Positions 60,916 through 64,000 of a stretch of DNA of 64,000 bases are shown piece after piece (position 1 is the first letter of the stretch; each line of letters begins with the position of its first letter). The DNA is from Amycolatopsis aidingensis. GTDB taxonomy: Bacteria; Actinomycetota; Actinomycetes; Mycobacteriales; Pseudonocardiaceae. The position numbers and the translations under genes were made by a program. The DNA is taken from assembly GCF_018885265.1 (NCBI RefSeq), contig NZ_CP076538.1:6360001-6424000 (forward strand), written 5' to 3'. The notes under the pieces were generated by a model. It was not told the DNA's origin, did no database searches, and worked only from the letters and a program-made list of their open reading frames with translations.

Positions 60916-61725
60916 ATGAACGCAGAGGCGATCGGCGGCGTCTTCAGTGCCGCGCACCGGGAGTTCACCGGCTGGTCGGGACGGCTGTGGCGGCCGCTCG
61001 GGGAGATCACGGCCGCGGTGGCCAGGCCCGCGCCGGGCGAACGGGTGCTGGACGCCTGCTGTGGCGCGGGGGCATCGGCGATTCCCGCCGCACGCGCGGT
61101 GGGCTCCCGCGGGGTCGTGCATGGCGTCGACGTGGCCGAAGGGCTGCTCGAGCACGGCAGACGCGAGGCCGCGGCACTCGGCCTCGATCACCTCCGGTTC
61201 GTCAACGCCGACGTGCTGGCCTGGCGGGACGACGCCCCCTACGACCTCGTGCAGTGTGCCTACGGCGTGTTCTTCTTTCCCGATATGGACGAGGGGTCCC
61301 GGCGGCTGGCAGGCCTGCTCCGCCCCGGCGGCCGGTTCGCCGTGACCACGTGGCTGCGGGACGGTATGGCACGGCTGGTGCCGATCGGCGTGGCGGCGGC
61401 CCTGCCCGAACGCCCCGAACTGGCCGAGTACCGGCAAGGCCGGGGACCGGATGGCCGGGTGGACACCCCCGAGAAGGTGCACTCCTGGCTCACCTCGCTC
61501 GGGCTACGGGACGTCACGGTCGAGGAGGTGCGCTTCACCCAGCCGCTGCACGTCGAGGACGCCTGGTCGTTCTTCCTCTCCGCGGCCATGCGCGGTTTCG
61601 TCGAAGGACTTCCGCCGGACGCCATCGACCGGGTACGGGCCCGGTTCGAAGAGGGGTTGCGGGAGGCGGATATCGGCATCCTCGACGGCAGCTCACTGAT
61701 CGGCATCGGGCACGCACCTGGCTGA
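60916..61725 (+). CDS. Class I SAM-dependent methyltransferase
   Basis: 269 residues from ATG 60916. GERVLDACCGAGASAIPAAR is motif I (UbiE/Coq5 style), followed by VVHGVDVAEGLLEHGRREAA, FVNADVLAWRDDAPYDLVQC and LLRPGGRFAVTTW. Small-molecule methyltransferase of unknown substrate. Stands 28 nt after the phosphatase gene, perhaps in one transcript. Confidence 0.87.
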   Translation: MNAEAIGGVFSAAHREFTGWSGRLWRPLGEITAAVARPAPGERVLDACCGAGASAIPAARAVGSRGVVHGVDVAEGLLEHGRREAAALGLDHLRFVNADVLAWRDDAPYDLVQCAYGVFFFPDMDEGSRRLAGLLRPGGRFAVTTWLRDGMARLVPIGVAAALPERPELAEYRQGRGPDGRVDTPEKVHSWLTSLGLRDVTVEEVRFTQPLHVEDAWSFFLSAAMRGFVEGLPPDAIDRVRARFEEGLREADIGILDGSSLIGIGHAPG

Positions 61726-61835
61726 GCCGCCGCCCGGCTGCGCCAGCACCGGAAACGCCCGAATGCAAATCGATCACCTCGCGTACCGAATCCCAACGCT
61801 TGACTGGACAACACGGTAACCATAATCTGTGCCGC

Positions 61836-61853
61836 GTCAGAAAATTTTCTGAC
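61836..61853. promoter_or_regulatory. Perfect 18-bp palindrome upstream of a secreted protein gene
   Basis: GTCAGAAAATTTTCTGAC is fully self-complementary and AT-rich in a GC-rich setting. It lies 125 nt before the start of the secreted protein. A CTTTCGG/CCGAAAG hairpin follows at 61870-61887. Probable regulator site; no gene lies in 61726-61978. Confidence 0.55.
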
Positions 61854-61978
61854 ATCACCAGGTACGGCACTTTCGGAATGCCGAAAGATTCACGTTCCAC
61901 CGCGCACGAACAAAACGTGCGAACCGGGAGCGCCGTGCGACGTCCTGATCGTTTTCGGAACGGTATCGAGGAGGCAAA

Positions 61979-62575
61979 ATGCGTACCACAAGCAAAGGAA
62001 CTCGTATTTTCGCTGCCGTCGCGACACTACTCGCCGGAATGACGGCCGCGGCACCGGCGGCACAGGCGAGCGAGGCCGAAACGCGGCCGCTCCCGCACTG
62101 CACGATGTACATATCCGCCGGTACGGTCGACTGCTACGCCACCTTCCATGAGGCCATCGCCAACGCGACCGGTGGCAAGGTCACCGACGCTCCTTCGGCC
62201 GCTTCCGCCATGCACGACGAGGTATTCGCGCAGCGTCTCAACTCGTTGACCGAACCCGACGGCAGCCCGAAAACCGGCGTGGCCAGAGTGGTGACCTCGA
62301 TCGAGTTCCAGCACCCGAGATACCAGGGTGCGACTTTCACCTGGTACCAGAGCCGGGGCTGCGACAACGACACCGGGGTCGAATACTCCGTCCGGAATAT
62401 CAAAGACCACAACTCATGGTGGAACGACCGCATATCCTCGTTCCGAGGCTACTCCAAATGCCAGGTGAACCACTACGAACACACCGGTTTCAGAGGCGCG
62501 AGAACCGGATACCGCAGTGAGATGAGCACCATGGGCGTGATGGAGGACGAAACCTCGTCGCTGAGATGGAGATGA
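61979..62575 (+). CDS. Secreted protein, unknown (crystallin-like C-terminus)
   Basis: 198 residues from ATG 61979 (GAGGAGG upstream). Signal peptide: basic start, hydrophobic IFAAVATLLAGMTAAAPAAQ and an AQA-S cleavage context near residue 30. The mature part has four Cys (HCTMY, DCYAT, GCDND, KCQVN). The stretch WWNDRISSFRGYSKCQVNHY with EHTGFRG resembles the repeat of peptidase-inhibitor I36/beta-gamma-crystallin proteins common in actinobacteria. Extracellular; function unknown. Confidence 0.75.
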   Translation: MRTTSKGTRIFAAVATLLAGMTAAAPAAQASEAETRPLPHCTMYISAGTVDCYATFHEAIANATGGKVTDAPSAASAMHDEVFAQRLNSLTEPDGSPKTGVARVVTSIEFQHPRYQGATFTWYQSRGCDNDTGVEYSVRNIKDHNSWWNDRISSFRGYSKCQVNHYEHTGFRGARTGYRSEMSTMGVMEDETSSLRWR

Positions 62576-62599
62576 TCCCGGGCACACCGAGGTGAACAG

Positions 62600-62639
62600 C
62601 CGCCCGCGTACCAGGAACCGGCCACCGGTACGCGGGCGG
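62600..62639. terminator. Bidirectional hairpin terminator
   Basis: CCGCCCGCGTACC pairs perfectly with GGTACGCGGGCGG over a 14-nt loop between the converging secreted-protein and VOC genes. Confidence 0.7.
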
Positions 62640-62650
62640 TCACCCGCCGG

Positions 62651-63052
62651 TCACTGCAGCGCTGTCGGGTCCATGTAGACGACCTCCCAGAGGTGACCGT
62701 CGAGGTCGTAGAAGCTACGGCCGTACATCGGGCCCTGGTCCATGGGCTCGCGCACGACCTGCCCGCCCGCGGCGAGTGCCTTGTCGACCAGCTCGTCCAC
62801 GCCCTGTCTGCTGTCCGCGCTCAGCGCCAGGGTCACCTCGGTGGTCTTGGTAGCGTCCGCGACCTCCTTGCTGGTGAAGCCGGCGAAGAACGACTCGACC
62901 AGCAGCATCACGTAGATGTCCTCGCTGATCACCACGCAGGAGGCGTTCTCGTCGGTGAACTGCTCATTGATCGAGTAGCCGAGCTTGGTGAAGAACTCCT
63001 TCGACTTGTCGAGGTCACGGACCGGGAGGTTGACGAAGATCTTGGTGGACAT
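62651..63052 (-). CDS. VOC-family (glyoxalase-like) protein
   Basis: 133 residues from ATG 63052; four extra upstream codons are possible. KIFVNLPVRDLDKSKEFFTK with LGYSINEQF, and QGPMYGRSFYDLDGHLWEVV with the usual D-x-D-G-x-x-W-E end, identify the VOC fold of the PhnB/lactoylglutathione-lyase-like type. Divergent from a TetR gene with palindromes between. Confidence 0.88.
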   Translation of the reverse strand: MSTKIFVNLPVRDLDKSKEFFTKLGYSINEQFTDENASCVVISEDIYVMLLVESFFAGFTSKEVADATKTTEVTLALSADSRQGVDELVDKALAAGGQVVREPMDQGPMYGRSFYDLDGHLWEVVYMDPTALQ

Positions 63053-63119
63053 GCGGGCTCCCACTTTCTACGGGTAACACAGGTGTCTTGTGGATACTTT
63101 GCTTCCGCCGGACTCGTAA

Positions 63120-63167
63120 GTGTCCGGCGGACACATCGGTGTACACTAGACACCCGAGTCGGGTGTC
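63120..63167. promoter_or_regulatory. Two palindromes between VOC and TetR genes
   Basis: GTGTCCGGCGGACAC (63120-63134) and GACACCCGAGTCGGGTGTC (63149-63167) are both fully symmetric and share GACAC/GTGTC ends; a GTGTACAC lies between. Likely operator of the adjacent TetR protein. Confidence 0.65.
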
Positions 63168-63242
63168 GGCAAGACCCGGATCGTCCGGATTCATGGACAT
63201 CCACGAACGGACATGAACGGTCACGGACGGAGAGGAGAGCGG

Positions 63243-63989
63243 ATGGCGAGCTCGGGCGAGGACGCTGCCGGGGATCAGGCTGGCAGCATCGAGCTGCTCT
63301 GGGGGCTGCGGGACCGGCAGGCCAGGAAGCAGCGACCGGCGCTCACGGTGGACCGCATCGCCAGGGCCGCGATCGAGCTCGCCGACACCGAGGGCATGGC
63401 GGCCGTGTCCATGCAGCAGGTGGCGAGCGCACTCGAGGTCACCAAGATGGCGCTGTACCGGCATGTCTCCAGCAAGGCCGAACTGGTCGCGGTGATGATC
63501 GAGACCGCGGTCGGCGAGCCGCCCGACCTCGGCGCGGTGCCGGGAGGCTGGCGGGCCAGGATGGAAGCCTGGGCGGCCGGGATGCGGGAGACCTGGCAGC
63601 GGCATCCCTGGCTCCCGGTCGCCACCGTCGGCCAGCGGGTGATGGGGCCGAGGGAGATCGGCTGGACCGAATGCGCGGTGGCGGCGCTGGAGGGAACCGG
63701 ACTGAGCGGCGACGAGCGGATGGACGCGGTCTTCCTGCTCAGCGGCCACATCCGCAACACCCAGTCCGCCGCGGCCGCCGGCACCCAGCCGTGGACCACC
63801 CAGCGGCGGCTGAATCCGCTGATCGAGGAGCTGATGCGCACCCGCGACGTCCGGTTTCCCGGGCTGGTCGGCGCCACCGAATCCGCCGACGGCGCCCCGC
63901 TGGACAACGGCTGGGAGTTCGGCCTGCGCCGTATCCTGGACGGGCTCGCCACGCTGATCGCCGAGCGCGCCGAACCCGATGTCCGATAA
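63243..63989 (+). CDS. TetR-family regulator (TetR_C_1/TetR-class)
   Basis: 248 residues from ATG 63243 (GGAGAGGAGAG upstream). Helix-turn-helix: LTVDRIARAAIELADTEGMA followed by AVSMQQVASALEVTKMALYR-HV. The C-terminal part (WRARMEAWAAGMRETWQRHP … EFGLRRILDGLATLI) is of the TetR_C type found in tetracycline-class regulators. Probably controls the divergent VOC gene and itself. Confidence 0.9.
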   Translation: MASSGEDAAGDQAGSIELLWGLRDRQARKQRPALTVDRIARAAIELADTEGMAAVSMQQVASALEVTKMALYRHVSSKAELVAVMIETAVGEPPDLGAVPGGWRARMEAWAAGMRETWQRHPWLPVATVGQRVMGPREIGWTECAVAALEGTGLSGDERMDAVFLLSGHIRNTQSAAAAGTQPWTTQRRLNPLIEELMRTRDVRFPGLVGATESADGAPLDNGWEFGLRRILDGLATLIAERAEPDVR

Positions 63990-64000
63990 TCGCTGGCACA

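Noticed and set aside
1..64000. CRISPR array or rRNA genes
   Set aside because: No regularly spaced short direct repeats and no rRNA-like sequence were seen.

Overview
The window is high-GC actinobacterial DNA, most likely from the Pseudonocardiaceae (an Amycolatopsis- or Prauserella-like organism). This is an inference from GTG/TTG starts, overlapping operons, and a core gene order that matches the mprA-mprB-pepD ... mscL ... galU-glp-rimJ-glpR neighbourhood of mycobacteria. No rRNA and no CRISPR array was seen. Two tRNAs are present: tRNA-Ala(CGC) on the minus strand and tRNA-Arg(CCT) on the plus strand.

Region 1 (1 to about 6.3 kb) is a decayed island: a partial HEPN-like ORF, a PIN-domain gene broken across two frames, fragments of a GNAT-like protein, a zinc-ribbon protein and a tyrosine recombinase, a winged-helix ORF that runs antisense through the tail of an NlpC/P60 gene, and a lower-GC Mrr-like nuclease.

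Region 2 (about 6.3 to 29.8 kb) is the body of an integrative conjugative element with its right end in the 3' end of tRNA-Ala. Leftward genes (19.1 to 6.3 kb) encode the conjugation machine: a pilin-like protein, a VirB6/TrbL-like channel, a PrgI-like protein, a VirB4-like ATPase, a GP88-family protein, a VirD4/TraG-like coupling protein, a replication-relaxation protein and a transglycosylase. Rightward genes (19.6 to 25.3 kb) form a tightly overlapping operon of DNA-modification functions: two related methyltransferase-fold proteins, a recombinase-domain protein without a catalytic domain, a C5-cytosine methyltransferase, a VUT/YhhQ-type 7-deazapurine transporter and a DpdA-like transglycosylase. 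I infer that this operon marks the element's DNA with 5-methylcytosine and a 7-deazaguanine base taken from the environment, as an anti-restriction measure for conjugative transfer. Between the two operons are a perfect 30-bp inverted repeat with extra copies (an ori/oriT candidate) and a 33-nt element found 42-45 nt upstream of a start codon on each side. An XRE regulator, an IS30 insertion, a dead N-terminal recombinase paralogue and the large serine recombinase complete the right end.

Region 3 (29.9 to 51.9 kb) is core chromosome: the division pair glp/glpR(sepX) with galU and a RimJ-like acetyltransferase; a 5-formyltetrahydrofolate cyclo-ligase; an FmdB/Ruc-type protein behind a CIRCE operator; an SAF-domain protein; mscL; moaB; an epimerase; a two-component system; a membrane protein; a five-gene GT2/DUF2064/methyltransferase/molybdopterin-oxidoreductase operon; pepD(htrA); galT with a DeoR-type repressor; mprAB; a TRIC channel; and an orphan LuxR-type regulator.

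Region 4 (52 to 64 kb) is more variable: small regulator/enzyme pairs (TetR/MBL hydrolase, ECF41 sigma/carboxymuconolactone decarboxylase, ArsR/SRPBCC, VOC/TetR), a Nudix hydrolase, a PAP2 phosphatase, a methyltransferase, a secreted protein and an 18-codon ORF with its own ribosome-binding site and terminator.
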